From the NCBI GenBank assembly GCA_029061155.1, contig JAIDSQ010000068.1, forward strand, positions 1-37,194: 37,194 bases of DNA, given 5' to 3'. Numbering within the stretch: the first letter of the stretch is position 1; each line of letters opens with the position of its first letter. Under the pieces are notes generated by a model. It saw only the letters and a program-made list of their open reading frames with translations, was not told where the DNA came from and did no database searches. A program made the translations under genes and the position numbers. Source of the stretch: Clostridia bacterium (GTDB taxonomy: Bacteria > Bacillota > Clostridia > Christensenellales > Borkfalkiaceae). Shown in pieces: positions 21,716-29,380 of this stretch.

Positions 21716-22916
21716 TAACTACGGCAAGCGCTCCGTCTTTATATAATTCTTTTAATTGTACTTTATATTTCTTTCCCGCGGCAAGTTCGCCCTGAACGTA
21801 AACGCGGATATAGTTGCCCGTATAACCGCAGGTGTACCCCTCTGAAAAGTCCTCTGAAATAATTTCATAATATGCGCCGAGGCGCTTTGATATAAACTCT
21901 TTCGCGCACTTTTCTCCTTCCTGTAAAAGACGGTGAAGGCGCTGCGACTTTACTTCGGGCGGCAGGTCTTTTAACTTATAAGCAACCGTTCCCTCCCTCG
22001 GAGAAAACGCGAAAGCGTGTATTCTTGAAAACCCCGCCTTCTCTATTATGGACAGGCTCTCTTCAAAATCTTCCTGTGTTTCGGTTGCGAAACCCGCAAT
22101 AATGTCCGTGGTTATGCCCGCGTCGGGGAAGTATTTGTATATAAGCGCGCACTTTTTAAGATACTCTTCGCGGGTGTAATGCCTGTTCATGCTTTTAAGC
22201 ACGCGCGTGCTGCCGCTCTGCAACGACAGGTGGAACTGCGGAGCAAAATCGGCAAGTCCTTTTAAAGCCGTCAGAAGTTCGTCGGTTATTACACTACATT
22301 CAAGCGAACCTAATCTTATGCGCTTATTTACGCCGTGAAGTGCGCAAATTAATTTATCCAACCCGCCTTCGTACGAAGAAATGTTTATTCCGTTTAAAAC
22401 TATCTCGGGGCTGTCGGTAAGTTCGACTTCGCGCACAACGTCCTCTACCGTGCGTGAAGTTTCTCTTCCGCGAAGGTAGGGTATTATGCAGTACGAACAG
22501 AAGTTATTACAGCCGTCCTGAATTTTAATGAAGGCGCGCGTCTTGGTCTGTTTGGGGTAGGCAAGCCTTTCGCCGCCCGCGCCGTAGACTTTGGTAAACG
22601 CCTTTAAAACTTCTTCCTTTTTTCTTGCGCCCGTGACGAAGGTTACGCCGCGCTCTTCAAAACTCTTTTTATCCTTTTCTGAGGCGCACCCGCACACGAA
22701 AATGTTTGCCTGAGGGTTGAACTTCCGCACCCTCGCAACAAGCTGCCTGCTCTTCTTTTCAGCCTCGCGCGTGACTGCGCAAGTATTGAGTACATACGCG
22801 TCGGCAAAGCTAAGCTTGTCGTCGGTCTGCCAGCCTGCCGCCTCCAACGCAGACATAATCGAGGCGGACTCCACCTCGTTAACCTTACAGCCGAGGGTAA
22901 AAACTACGGCTTTCAT
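21708..22916 (-). CDS. mtaB: tRNA t6A37 methylthiotransferase MtaB
   Basis: A 402-residue radical-SAM enzyme that converts t6A37 of tRNA to ms2t6A37. Visible parts are the UPF0004 N-terminal domain (FTLGCKVNEVESASI, LNTCAVTREAEKKSRQ, VCGCASEK), the radical-SAM cysteine motif CNNFCSYCIIPYLRGRETSR (about 135-154), and a C-terminal TRAM domain (GYTGNYIRVYV and what follows). The first half carries the cysteines for the auxiliary cluster. Length is a little under the usual 430. ATGA overlap with rsmE shows operon membership. Confidence 0.93.
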   Translation of the reverse strand: MKAVVFTLGCKVNEVESASIMSALEAAGWQTDDKLSFADAYVLNTCAVTREAEKKSRQLVARVRKFNPQANIFVCGCASEKDKKSFEERGVTFVTGARKKEEVLKAFTKVYGAGGERLAYPKQTKTRAFIKIQDGCNNFCSYCIIPYLRGRETSRTVEDVVREVELTDSPEIVLNGINISSYEGGLDKLICALHGVNKRIRLGSLECSVITDELLTALKGLADFAPQFHLSLQSGSTRVLKSMNRHYTREEYLKKCALIYKYFPDAGITTDIIAGFATETQEDFEESLSIIEKAGFSRIHAFAFSPREGTVAYKLKDLPPEVKSQRLHRLLQEGEKCAKEFISKRLGAYYEIISEDFSEGYTCGYTGNYIRVYVQGELAAGKKYKVQLKELYKDGALAVVNG

Positions 22917-23641
22917 TTAAGTTCTCCAAGCGCAAACGCCGTAACCGCCAACAGGCTTATTGCCGCGGTTTCTGCGCGGAGTATTCTTTTGCCGAGCGTA
23001 ATTCCGCTGAACCCGAGACTTTCAGAAAGGGCGTATTCCTCTTGCGAGAACCCGCCTTCGCTGCCCACTACAAGCGCGGTTGAACCGTCTATAGTTGAAA
23101 TATCACTTTCCGAGGTTGCTATAAACTCGCACGCAAACAGTTTGTTATTGTAATTCTGCGCCGATTGAAGGGCGTCTTCCAAATTGTCAAAATACTCTAT
23201 CAAAGGCGCGCGCGAACGCATACACTGCTTTGCCGCCTCGCGTGCGACCTTGTTTAGACGCTCGAGTTTATTTTCGTTCATAAACGCCGAACAGTATTCC
23301 GAAGAGAATATTCCTATTTTGCTTGCGCCCAGCTCGCACGCCTTCTGCACTACAAGCTCGGTCTTGTCGCCTTTAAGCGCCCCGCATAAAAGGTAAATGT
23401 CGGCGTTAGGTTCTCTGTCGCCTGTTTCCGCCTTTATTATATGGGCGGTGAGACTGCGCTTTTCAACCTTGGCTACGATTGCCGTGTATTCCTGACCGCT
23501 GCCGTCAAGGAGAATTATTTCACTGCCCTCTTCAACGCGCTGTACTGTCTTGGCGAGGACGAACTCGTCGCCGTCAAGAATGACTTCTTGCGTTTTGGGG
23601 TAGTCTATTGTATCGATAAAAAATCTCTTGCGCCCGCTCAT
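22913..23641 (-). CDS. rsmE: 16S rRNA (uracil(1498)-N3)-methyltransferase RsmE
   Basis: A 242-residue SPOUT methyltransferase that methylates N3 of U1498 in 16S rRNA. It has the PUA-like N-terminal domain (residues about 1-70), the ALKGDKTELVVQKACELGASKI motif region, and the knot ALVVGSEGGFSQEEYAL followed by LGKRILRAETAAISLLAV. The length is typical. Both ends overlap neighbours by four bases (ATGA). Confidence 0.94.
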   Translation of the reverse strand: MSGRKRFFIDTIDYPKTQEVILDGDEFVLAKTVQRVEEGSEIILLDGSGQEYTAIVAKVEKRSLTAHIIKAETGDREPNADIYLLCGALKGDKTELVVQKACELGASKIGIFSSEYCSAFMNENKLERLNKVAREAAKQCMRSRAPLIEYFDNLEDALQSAQNYNNKLFACEFIATSESDISTIDGSTALVVGSEGGFSQEEYALSESLGFSGITLGKRILRAETAAISLLAVTAFALGELK

Positions 23642-24579
23642 GCTTTAAACGAAAGTGCGAACCATTCGCCGTCCTTGATTTGTTTATCGGGGGTAAGTCC
23701 CTGCGCGGTGAATGCTTTAAGCACCGCCTCAAGTCTGCTTTCGATTATTCCGCTTAAGATGAGAATACCGCCCTTTTTGAGATTTTTGGGGATAGAGGGT
23801 GCAAGACGGCAAAGTATTTCCGCCGTGATGTTTGCAAGCATTATATCGCCCTTTATATCTGCATTTTCCAAAAGGTCCGAACGGCTTACTTTCACGCTGT
23901 CCTCTACGCCGTTTATCTTGCAGTTGTGCTGCGCGCTCTTTACGGCTATTTCGTCAATGTCTGTAAGGTATGCAAACTTTGCGCCGAGCTTGATTGCCGA
24001 TATTCCTAAAATACCGCTGCCGCAACCCACGTCTATACACACGGACTGCGGGGTAAGGTACTGCTGTAAAAGCTTTAAGCACATTGAAGTGGTTTCGTGT
24101 TCGCCAGTCCCGAACGCCATATTGTTATCTAACTTTACGACCTCTTCTCCGTCCTTCTTTTTGTACTCAATCCATTCGGGGCAGACGACTATTTTTTCGC
24201 CTATGTGCAAAGGACGGAAGTGCTTGCGCCATATTTCAAGCCAATCGTCGCCTTCTATCTCGCGTTTTGTCATTTCAAGCGAGCCGAAGTTTATAAAGCC
24301 CTGACCGTTTAAAGCCGCCTCTTCCGCGTCCTGTCTTATAGCGGGAAGAACTTTGTCCGTTTCGTCCAAAGAAATGAACGCCTTAACAAGCACGTCGCTG
24401 CCCTGACTTAAAAGACTGTCGTCCATATAGTCCCAGTACATGGCTTTGTCGTTGCGCAGAGCGATTACGTCCTTTACGTCGGAAATCGCCACGCCGTAGT
24501 TGGTGTAGCGCCAAAGTATGTCGGCAATTATTTCACTGCCCTCGTTTGTGGTATGTATGGTAAGTTCGGTAAATTTCAT
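23638..24579 (-). CDS. prmA: ribosomal protein L11 methyltransferase PrmA
   Basis: A 313-residue SAM-dependent enzyme that methylates ribosomal protein L11. The L11-recognition N-terminal domain (about 1-110) is followed by the catalytic domain with FGTGEHETTSMCLKLL (about 156-171), the SAM-binding CIDVGCGSGILGISAIKLGA, and MLANITAEIL, which is the NxxA-like active-site segment. The ATG overlaps the mgtC stop as TAATG and the stop overlaps rsmE as ATGA. In many Firmicutes prmA follows dnaJ; here an MgtC-like gene takes that place. Confidence 0.95.
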   Translation of the reverse strand: MKFTELTIHTTNEGSEIIADILWRYTNYGVAISDVKDVIALRNDKAMYWDYMDDSLLSQGSDVLVKAFISLDETDKVLPAIRQDAEEAALNGQGFINFGSLEMTKREIEGDDWLEIWRKHFRPLHIGEKIVVCPEWIEYKKKDGEEVVKLDNNMAFGTGEHETTSMCLKLLQQYLTPQSVCIDVGCGSGILGISAIKLGAKFAYLTDIDEIAVKSAQHNCKINGVEDSVKVSRSDLLENADIKGDIMLANITAEILCRLAPSIPKNLKKGGILILSGIIESRLEAVLKAFTAQGLTPDKQIKDGEWFALSFKA

Positions 24580-25235
24580 TATCTGCTGCTCTCGGTCTTT
24601 TCAATTGAAATTACAAAGGGATAGTCGTTTATAGCGTTGTAAATAAACGCCGCGTCAATCTGTTTTTTAGTGTTGATTACGGCGTAATAAATTATCTCGT
24701 CATCCTGCTTTTTTGCCCTGAATTCAGAAAAGGTTTTTATGTCGAATAACTTTTTAATTACATCGGGACAATCGTCAGTAGGGCTTTTGAAGGTAACTTT
24801 AATTTCGTTGTAATATTTATCTTTGAAAATGTTCAAAGGTATATGAAAAATAAACTGTACCGCTATTACTATAGCCGTTGCGCCGAGCGATACGAAGTAC
24901 ATTCCTGCACCCACCGCCATACCTATCGCCGCTGTCAACCATATACCCGCCGCCGAAGTAAGACCGTGTACCGACTGCTGACGGTACATAATCATTCCCG
25001 CGCCGAGAAAGCTTATTCCCGAAACGACCTGCGAGGCTATGCGCGCAGCGTCGAAGTCGGCTGAATCCGAAAAACCGTATTTTGAAACAATCATTAAAAT
25101 ACACGCGCCCGCGGCAACCACGGCGTGTGTACGTATTCCCCCGACCTTTAAGCGGATCTGGCGCTCAAAACCCATCATAAAGCCGAGTGCCACCGCGAGG
25201 ATTATTCTTAAAAGATATTCAACCCAATCAGGCAT
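24579..25235 (-). CDS. MgtC/SapB-family membrane protein
   Basis: A 218-residue protein. The N-terminal 130 residues are hydrophobic with the family pattern LGFMMGFERQIRLKVGGIRTHAVVA, then ASQVVSGISFLGAGMIM and LTSAAGIWLTAAIGMAVGAG. A cytoplasmic domain of about 80 residues follows, with ACT-like secondary structure. Family members have been tied to magnesium homeostasis and to modulation of ATP synthase in pathogens, but most clostridial ones are uncharacterised. GAGGTGAACT precedes the ATG. It is the first gene of the operon and has its own promoter. Confidence 0.9.
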   Translation of the reverse strand: MPDWVEYLLRIILAVALGFMMGFERQIRLKVGGIRTHAVVAAGACILMIVSKYGFSDSADFDAARIASQVVSGISFLGAGMIMYRQQSVHGLTSAAGIWLTAAIGMAVGAGMYFVSLGATAIVIAVQFIFHIPLNIFKDKYYNEIKVTFKSPTDDCPDVIKKLFDIKTFSEFRAKKQDDEIIYYAVINTKKQIDAAFIYNAINDYPFVISIEKTESSR

Positions 25236-25261
25236 AGTTCACCTCGTTTAATACTTCTTTT

Positions 25262-25290
25262 ATTTTACCACTTATAGTGTTTAAACGCAA
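25262..25290 (-). promoter_or_regulatory. promoter of the mgtC-prmA-rsmE-mtaB-prsW-hit operon
   Basis: Minus strand: TTGCGT (25290-25285), 17 nt, TAAAAT (25267-25262). The leader is about 20 nt and carries GAGG. Confidence 0.65.
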
Positions 25291-25308
25291 GTGTTTTTTG
25301 AGATATGA

Positions 25309-25341
25309 ATACGCCCGCGGCAATGATTGCCGCAGGCGTAT
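25309..25341. terminator. stem-loop terminator after the flavoprotein gene
   Basis: ATACGCCCGCGGCAAT, one loop base, ATTGCCGCAGGCGTAT. It sits between the mgtC promoter and the stop of the minus-strand thioredoxin reductase-like gene. The T run on the minus-strand side is weak. Confidence 0.7.
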
Positions 25342-25347
25342 ACTTAT

Positions 25348-26202
25348 TTATTTTTTTAACTGTGCCAGATACTCGACGGCGGAGTGTGCGGCAACATTGC
25401 CTTCGCCCGCAGACTTAACGTACTGGTAAGGTCTGCCGGTGCAGTCGCCCGCGGCGAATATACCCGCTATGTTGGTAGACAGGTCGCGTTTAACCATTAT
25501 ATGCCCCCCTTCGACAGCCAATCCGTGAACGAGAGTTGCAGGTGATACCGCGCCTTTTAATATGAACATTCCGTCGATATCCAGCCCGCCGCCCTTATAT
25601 TCGACGCGTTCCAAGCGGTTACTGCCCGTAAGTTTTAAGGGTGCTTTTAAAACTATCTCCGCGTTTTTGGATTTAATTTCATAACCTGAATACAGCGGAA
25701 AAACATAAGCTTTCTTGGCAATATCCGCCAAAAACTCTATTTCGTGCTCGTATTTTTTATCAGTGCACAAAACGCCTATAGTCTTGCCCTTGTATAAAAA
25801 TCCGTCGCAGGTTGCGCAGTAGCTTACCCCTCTGCCGACGAACTGTTCCTCTCCTTCTATAGGTTTTACGTTTTCAACGCCTATGCACAGTATTACGCAC
25901 TTTGCCTCGTACTGCTTATCTCCTGCAAGTAAAGTGAAATAGCCGTCCGTTACGTACACGCCGCTTACAACTTCCTGCATAAGCTTTATGTTCATTCCCT
26001 CGTAATGGTTTTGAAAAGTCAAGGCAAGCTGACTGCCCGTTATATCGGGAAGTCCGGGATAGTTTTTAATGAGGTGCGCCTGTTCCACTTTTTTTGAAAC
26101 GCTGCCGCTTGAAAACCATATAAAATTTTTATCGAGCGCTTTAAGCGTCAAAACGGCTGAAACGCCCGCAGGCCCGCTGCCTATTACGGCGATATCATAC
26201 AT
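25348..26202 (-). CDS. thioredoxin reductase-like flavoprotein, probably ferredoxin-dependent (FFTR-like)
   Basis: A 284-residue member of the low-molecular-weight thioredoxin reductase family. The FAD dinucleotide fold is at the N-terminus (IAVIGSGPAGVSAVLTL), the redox-active pair is in CATCDG (about 131-136), and the second FAD motif is GIFAAGDCTGRP. The domain that binds NADPH in classical enzymes is altered: neither the GGGxSA nucleotide motif nor the HRRxxxR stretch is present; the corresponding part reads GVLCTDKKYEHEIEFLA and FPLYSGYE. This matches the clostridial ferredoxin-dependent flavin thioredoxin reductases (FFTR). Start 26202 is chosen because GAGG lies just upstream. The adjacent [FeFe] hydrogenase supports a ferredoxin-based role. 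No thioredoxin gene is adjacent. Confidence 0.85.
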   Translation of the reverse strand: MYDIAVIGSGPAGVSAVLTLKALDKNFIWFSSGSVSKKVEQAHLIKNYPGLPDITGSQLALTFQNHYEGMNIKLMQEVVSGVYVTDGYFTLLAGDKQYEAKCVILCIGVENVKPIEGEEQFVGRGVSYCATCDGFLYKGKTIGVLCTDKKYEHEIEFLADIAKKAYVFPLYSGYEIKSKNAEIVLKAPLKLTGSNRLERVEYKGGGLDIDGMFILKGAVSPATLVHGLAVEGGHIMVKRDLSTNIAGIFAAGDCTGRPYQYVKSAGEGNVAAHSAVEYLAQLKK

Positions 26203-26251
26203 AATATTACCTCTGATTTTGCAATACTTATTACCTTTTCGTACCAATTTT

Positions 26252-26274
26252 AAACCCCGCATTATGCGGGGTTT
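26252..26274. terminator. terminator hairpin after the hydrogenase gene
   Basis: AAACCCCGCAT with its complement ATGCGGGGTTT forms a perfect stem. It lies between the hydrogenase stop at 26278 and the flavoprotein gene. Confidence 0.85.
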
Positions 26275-26277
26275 AGT

Positions 26278-27792
26278 TTAATCCATTTTAGAAAGCTTTT
26301 GTGCCAAATCTTCCATTTCTTTGGGAGGAAGTTTTGTCCCGCTTGTCTTTACCGTCTGCTCGACGACAATCTTTGCGCGCTCGGGCGGGATTATCGTTCC
26401 CACACCTGCTACGCATCCGCCGGGACAGCCCATACCCTCAATCATATATCCGTTGAGCTTGCCCGCTTTTGCAAGCGTTAAAATCTTCTTACAGTCGGCA
26501 AGTCCTTCCGCGTGCTGAATTTTTACCTGCGTACCAGGGTAATACTCGTTTATACATTGTTCGATTGCACTTGCAACCCCGCCTGCGCATGCGTAACCTC
26601 TGCCCGCGCCCGTAGCCTCGATATTTACGGGAAGTTCGTCAAGCTCCTCAAGTTTCAAGCCTTTGGCGTCGAACATACCGGCAAGTTCTTCAAATGTGAT
26701 TACAAAGTCAACGTAACTTCTTATTGTTCTTCTTGACGCCTCAAGCTTTTTAGCCGCGCACGGACCTATGAACACTACCCTTGCGTTGGGGCGGTTTACC
26801 TTTATTGAACGAGCGGTTGCAACCATTGGCGTAAGCTCTTCCGAAACCTCGGAGGCGAGATCGGGGAACTGCGTTTTTACAAGAACTGCCCAAGCGGGAC
26901 AACAGCTTGTAAAAAGGAAGGGAAGTTCGCCTGTGGCGACTTTATTTACATAATGATGCGCCTCGGCGATACAGCCTACGTCCGCGCCGACAGCGACTTC
27001 AAACACGTCTTTAAAGCCGAGTGCAAGCAGGGCGGACTTCATCTTGCCGGGGGTAACCTTTGCTCCAAACTGACCTATGATTGCGGGCGCAACGGCGGCT
27101 ACTATATCGTCGCCCTTCTTGATTGCCTGAATTAACTGATAAATCTGCGACTTGTCAGCAATTGCGCCGAAGGGGCAAGCCGACATACACTGACCGCATG
27201 CCACGCACTTATCGTTGTCTATGTGCGCCCTTCCGTACTCGTCGGTAGAAATTGCCTTGACTCCGCAAGCCGCGGCGCAAGGTCTTATGTGGTGCGCGAT
27301 TGCGTCGTAGGGACACGAGGCTTTACATCTTCCGCACTTTATGCACTTGGACTGGTCGATAAACGATTTACCGTTCACAATGGAAACGGCGCCCTTAGGG
27401 CAGTTTTTAATGCACGAATGAGCCACGCAGTTGCGGCACTGGTCTGAAACGACGTACTCGTTGTCGGGGCACTTATCGCACGCCGAAGGGATTACCTGCA
27501 TAAGAGGGGGTTCGTAATATTTTTCCGCTATATTACTCTTATCCACGCCAGCGGTGATATGTACGGGTTTATTTGCCGGTCTTAAAGATAAGCCCATTGC
27601 AAGACGGACGCGTTCAGACGCTATCTGTCTTTCGCGGTAAATGCTTTCGCGGTACTTGGGAATCTCGTCGGGAGTTATCTTGAAGGGAATTTCTTCAAGA
27701 TCGCTTGCGGGGTTATCCGACTCGTACGCGACGCGCGCAACTTCGGTAAATACTTTTCTTCTTAAATCGGTTACTACACTTTGACTTTTCAT
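26278..27792 (-). CDS. [FeFe] hydrogenase, group B-like, with N-terminal ferredoxin clusters
   Basis: A 504-residue iron-sulfur protein that should interconvert H2 with protons using ferredoxin electrons. Residues about 100-215 contain many cysteines: a cluster near CDKCPDNEYVVSDQCRNC and two [4Fe-4S] motifs, CIKCGRCKASCP and CVACGQCMSACP. The H-cluster ligands are all present: TSCCPAW (L1), GPCAAKKLE (L2) and EGMGCPGGCVAG (L3). The spacing and the GPCAAKK form resemble group B (not the classical CpI-like group A with MPCxxK). Physiological partners of group B enzymes are poorly known. Start is the ATG at 27792 with GAGG seven bases upstream; the track's TTG start at 27798 overlaps that site. 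No hydF/E/G maturase genes are in the window. Confidence 0.9.
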   Translation of the reverse strand: MKSQSVVTDLRRKVFTEVARVAYESDNPASDLEEIPFKITPDEIPKYRESIYRERQIASERVRLAMGLSLRPANKPVHITAGVDKSNIAEKYYEPPLMQVIPSACDKCPDNEYVVSDQCRNCVAHSCIKNCPKGAVSIVNGKSFIDQSKCIKCGRCKASCPYDAIAHHIRPCAAACGVKAISTDEYGRAHIDNDKCVACGQCMSACPFGAIADKSQIYQLIQAIKKGDDIVAAVAPAIIGQFGAKVTPGKMKSALLALGFKDVFEVAVGADVGCIAEAHHYVNKVATGELPFLFTSCCPAWAVLVKTQFPDLASEVSEELTPMVATARSIKVNRPNARVVFIGPCAAKKLEASRRTIRSYVDFVITFEELAGMFDAKGLKLEELDELPVNIEATGAGRGYACAGGVASAIEQCINEYYPGTQVKIQHAEGLADCKKILTLAKAGKLNGYMIEGMGCPGGCVAGVGTIIPPERAKIVVEQTVKTSGTKLPPKEMEDLAQKLSKMD

Positions 27793-27823
27793 ATTCAAAC
27801 CTCATACGTATTTCGCTTTTTAT

Positions 27824-27852
27824 ATTATATCATAAACTTATACGAATTACAA
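27824..27852 (-). promoter_or_regulatory. promoter of the [FeFe] hydrogenase gene
   Basis: Minus strand: TTGTAA (27852-27847), 17 nt, TATAAT (27829-27824). The leader is about 25 nt with a GAGG ribosome site. Confidence 0.7.
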
Positions 27853-27884
27853 TATCTAAATTGAAATTTCCGACCTTCGACATA

Positions 27885-27913
27885 AAAAATACCCGACAAA
27901 ACGTCAGGTATTA
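27885..27913 (-). terminator. intrinsic terminator of the Wzz-like gene
   Basis: Minus strand: AATACCTGAC, loop GTTTT, GTCGGGTATT (one wobble), followed by TTTT. It lies ten bases past the stop at 27923. Confidence 0.85.
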
Positions 27914-27922
27914 AGATTTTAT

Positions 27923-29215
27923 TTATTCCTGATTTTGTTTTTCGTCAGTCTGCTCATTTTGAACCGCGTTTGGAGCGGCAGGCTTTTTAAGCTTTACTCT
28001 GCCTACGATGTATGCTACTACGCAAGCTATTATTATTGCCAAAACAAAGCTTATAGCGACTATCATTACTAAGCCTATTCCGCTTTCCTCTTTCATAATA
28101 TTTGCGTCCGAGAAACTTACGGAAGTATTCTTCGCGTTTACCGCGGATGCAACTTTTGCAAAGTCGTTTGTGAATTCGTCTACCTTGTTCTCTATTTCAA
28201 TTATACTCTTAGCAAACTCTTCACTTGGAACGCCCTCGTCCGCATACTTAGAATATATTTCTATTTTCTGTTTAAGAGATTCGACGAGTCTTGCCTGATT
28301 AAGAACTTCGCTGTTTATAATGGGGGTTGTCGAACCGTCGTTTGTCGTTAAGTCTTTTAAAATATCGAGCGTTCTTTCTTCAACCTCAAGCTGTCTTTTA
28401 AGCCCTTCCACTTCTATGCTGTATTCGTTTTTAGCGTCTTGCGACTTAATATATTTATTGGTAGTTACCTCTGTTCTTCTGTTGCTTATCGTATTGTTCT
28501 GAATAAATACGCTCAGAGCCGAATTGTAAGAATTAAGCGTCTTAACGCCGTCAACTATGAAATTTGCACCGTACGAACTGATGTAGCTGCTATACGCAGA
28601 CTGCAGATAACTGACCTGACGTTCGATGAAGTCTAACTCAATGTCGTACCTGTTTGCCTCTTTAGCAGAGGAGAGATAGAGGTCGTAGTCTATATCCAGC
28701 TTGCTTATATACACGCAAGGCAAATTAGCAATATCTATTAAAAAATCCCTTGCAAGCTCGCCGCTTGTAAAATACTTGGCGGAAACTTTAATGGTATACG
28801 TCGTTTCAACCACAACCGCCTCCGTTACATTTTCCTGTTCAATATAATTACGCTTAATGGAAATATCACCTTGTTTAAGCATTTCGGCGGTATTTATATC
28901 AGCGTAAGTCTCATCGGATTTTTTTACTTCCTCTAAATATTCCGACGATATAAGATCTGTATAATAGAATGAAGTACCATCGGGATAAGTGTACGATATA
29001 GGCGTAATCGCCCCAGGAAGACGCAATACAAACGTTACCGAATATTCTGTCTTAAATTTGCTGTAAAAATACAGTCCTACAGTACCGACGATAAAAATTG
29101 CCGCGGCTACTATCAAGGCAAGCCATTTCTGAGAAAAAATTGTACGGAATATATCCCCCAGAGATATGCCCTTTTCCTCTATTTCTTCATCCATATTATT
29201 AATATATTTCTCCAT
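27923..29215 (-). CDS. Wzz-like (chain-length determinant superfamily) membrane protein
   Basis: A 430-residue protein with two membrane helices, at about 32-52 and 378-402, enclosing an extracytoplasmic region of about 325 residues. That region includes coiled-coil-prone stretches (about 180-350, rich in E/K/L/Q). The layout, including the GDIFRTIFSQKWLALIVAA entry to helix 1, resembles polysaccharide co-polymerases (Wzz/CapA), which set the chain length of surface glycans. It lacks the tyrosine-kinase partner, and no glycosyltransferase or polymerase genes are nearby, so the exact role is uncertain. Upstream is TTGACT-17-TAGAAT with the ATG about 11 bases after the predicted start of transcription and no Shine-Dalgarno. 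An internal ATG at codon 8 is an alternative start. Confidence 0.78.
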   Translation of the reverse strand: MEKYINNMDEEIEEKGISLGDIFRTIFSQKWLALIVAAAIFIVGTVGLYFYSKFKTEYSVTFVLRLPGAITPISYTYPDGTSFYYTDLISSEYLEEVKKSDETYADINTAEMLKQGDISIKRNYIEQENVTEAVVVETTYTIKVSAKYFTSGELARDFLIDIANLPCVYISKLDIDYDLYLSSAKEANRYDIELDFIERQVSYLQSAYSSYISSYGANFIVDGVKTLNSYNSALSVFIQNNTISNRRTEVTTNKYIKSQDAKNEYSIEVEGLKRQLEVEERTLDILKDLTTNDGSTTPIINSEVLNQARLVESLKQKIEIYSKYADEGVPSEEFAKSIIEIENKVDEFTNDFAKVASAVNAKNTSVSFSDANIMKEESGIGLVMIVAISFVLAIIIACVVAYIVGRVKLKKPAAPNAVQNEQTDEKQNQE

Positions 29216-29232
29216 TTGATTATTACTACATA

Positions 29233-29261
29233 ATTCTACACAATATTACAAATTAAGTCAA
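29233..29261 (-). promoter_or_regulatory. promoter of the Wzz-like gene
   Basis: Minus strand: TTGACT (29261-29256), 17 nt, TAGAAT (29238-29233). The expected leader is only about 10 nt and lacks a Shine-Dalgarno. Confidence 0.6.
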
Positions 29262-29368
29262 TAGTTTACAGGTATTTTTTAAACTTAGTTAACCCTACCG
29301 AGCGGTTTTTTAGTTATTTTTCTGCATTTTTAAACAATTTAAGACAAAATAACCACCCGATATATGTG

Positions 29369-29374
29369 TATAAT
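29369..29374 (+). promoter_or_regulatory. -10 element of spoIIE, apparently leaderless
   Basis: A consensus TATAAT six bases before the ATG at 29381. No good -35 is visible at 15-19 bases, so an activator may be needed. I see no clear Spo0A box. Confidence 0.5.
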
Positions 29375-29380
29375 TTTGCT

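Noticed and set aside
23441-24304. 287-residue plus-strand ORF
   Set aside because: It is antisense to rsmE and prmA, both of which are certain.
29216-29368. Spo0A box upstream of spoIIE
   Set aside because: No TTCGACA or TGTCGAA-like heptamer was found in this interval.
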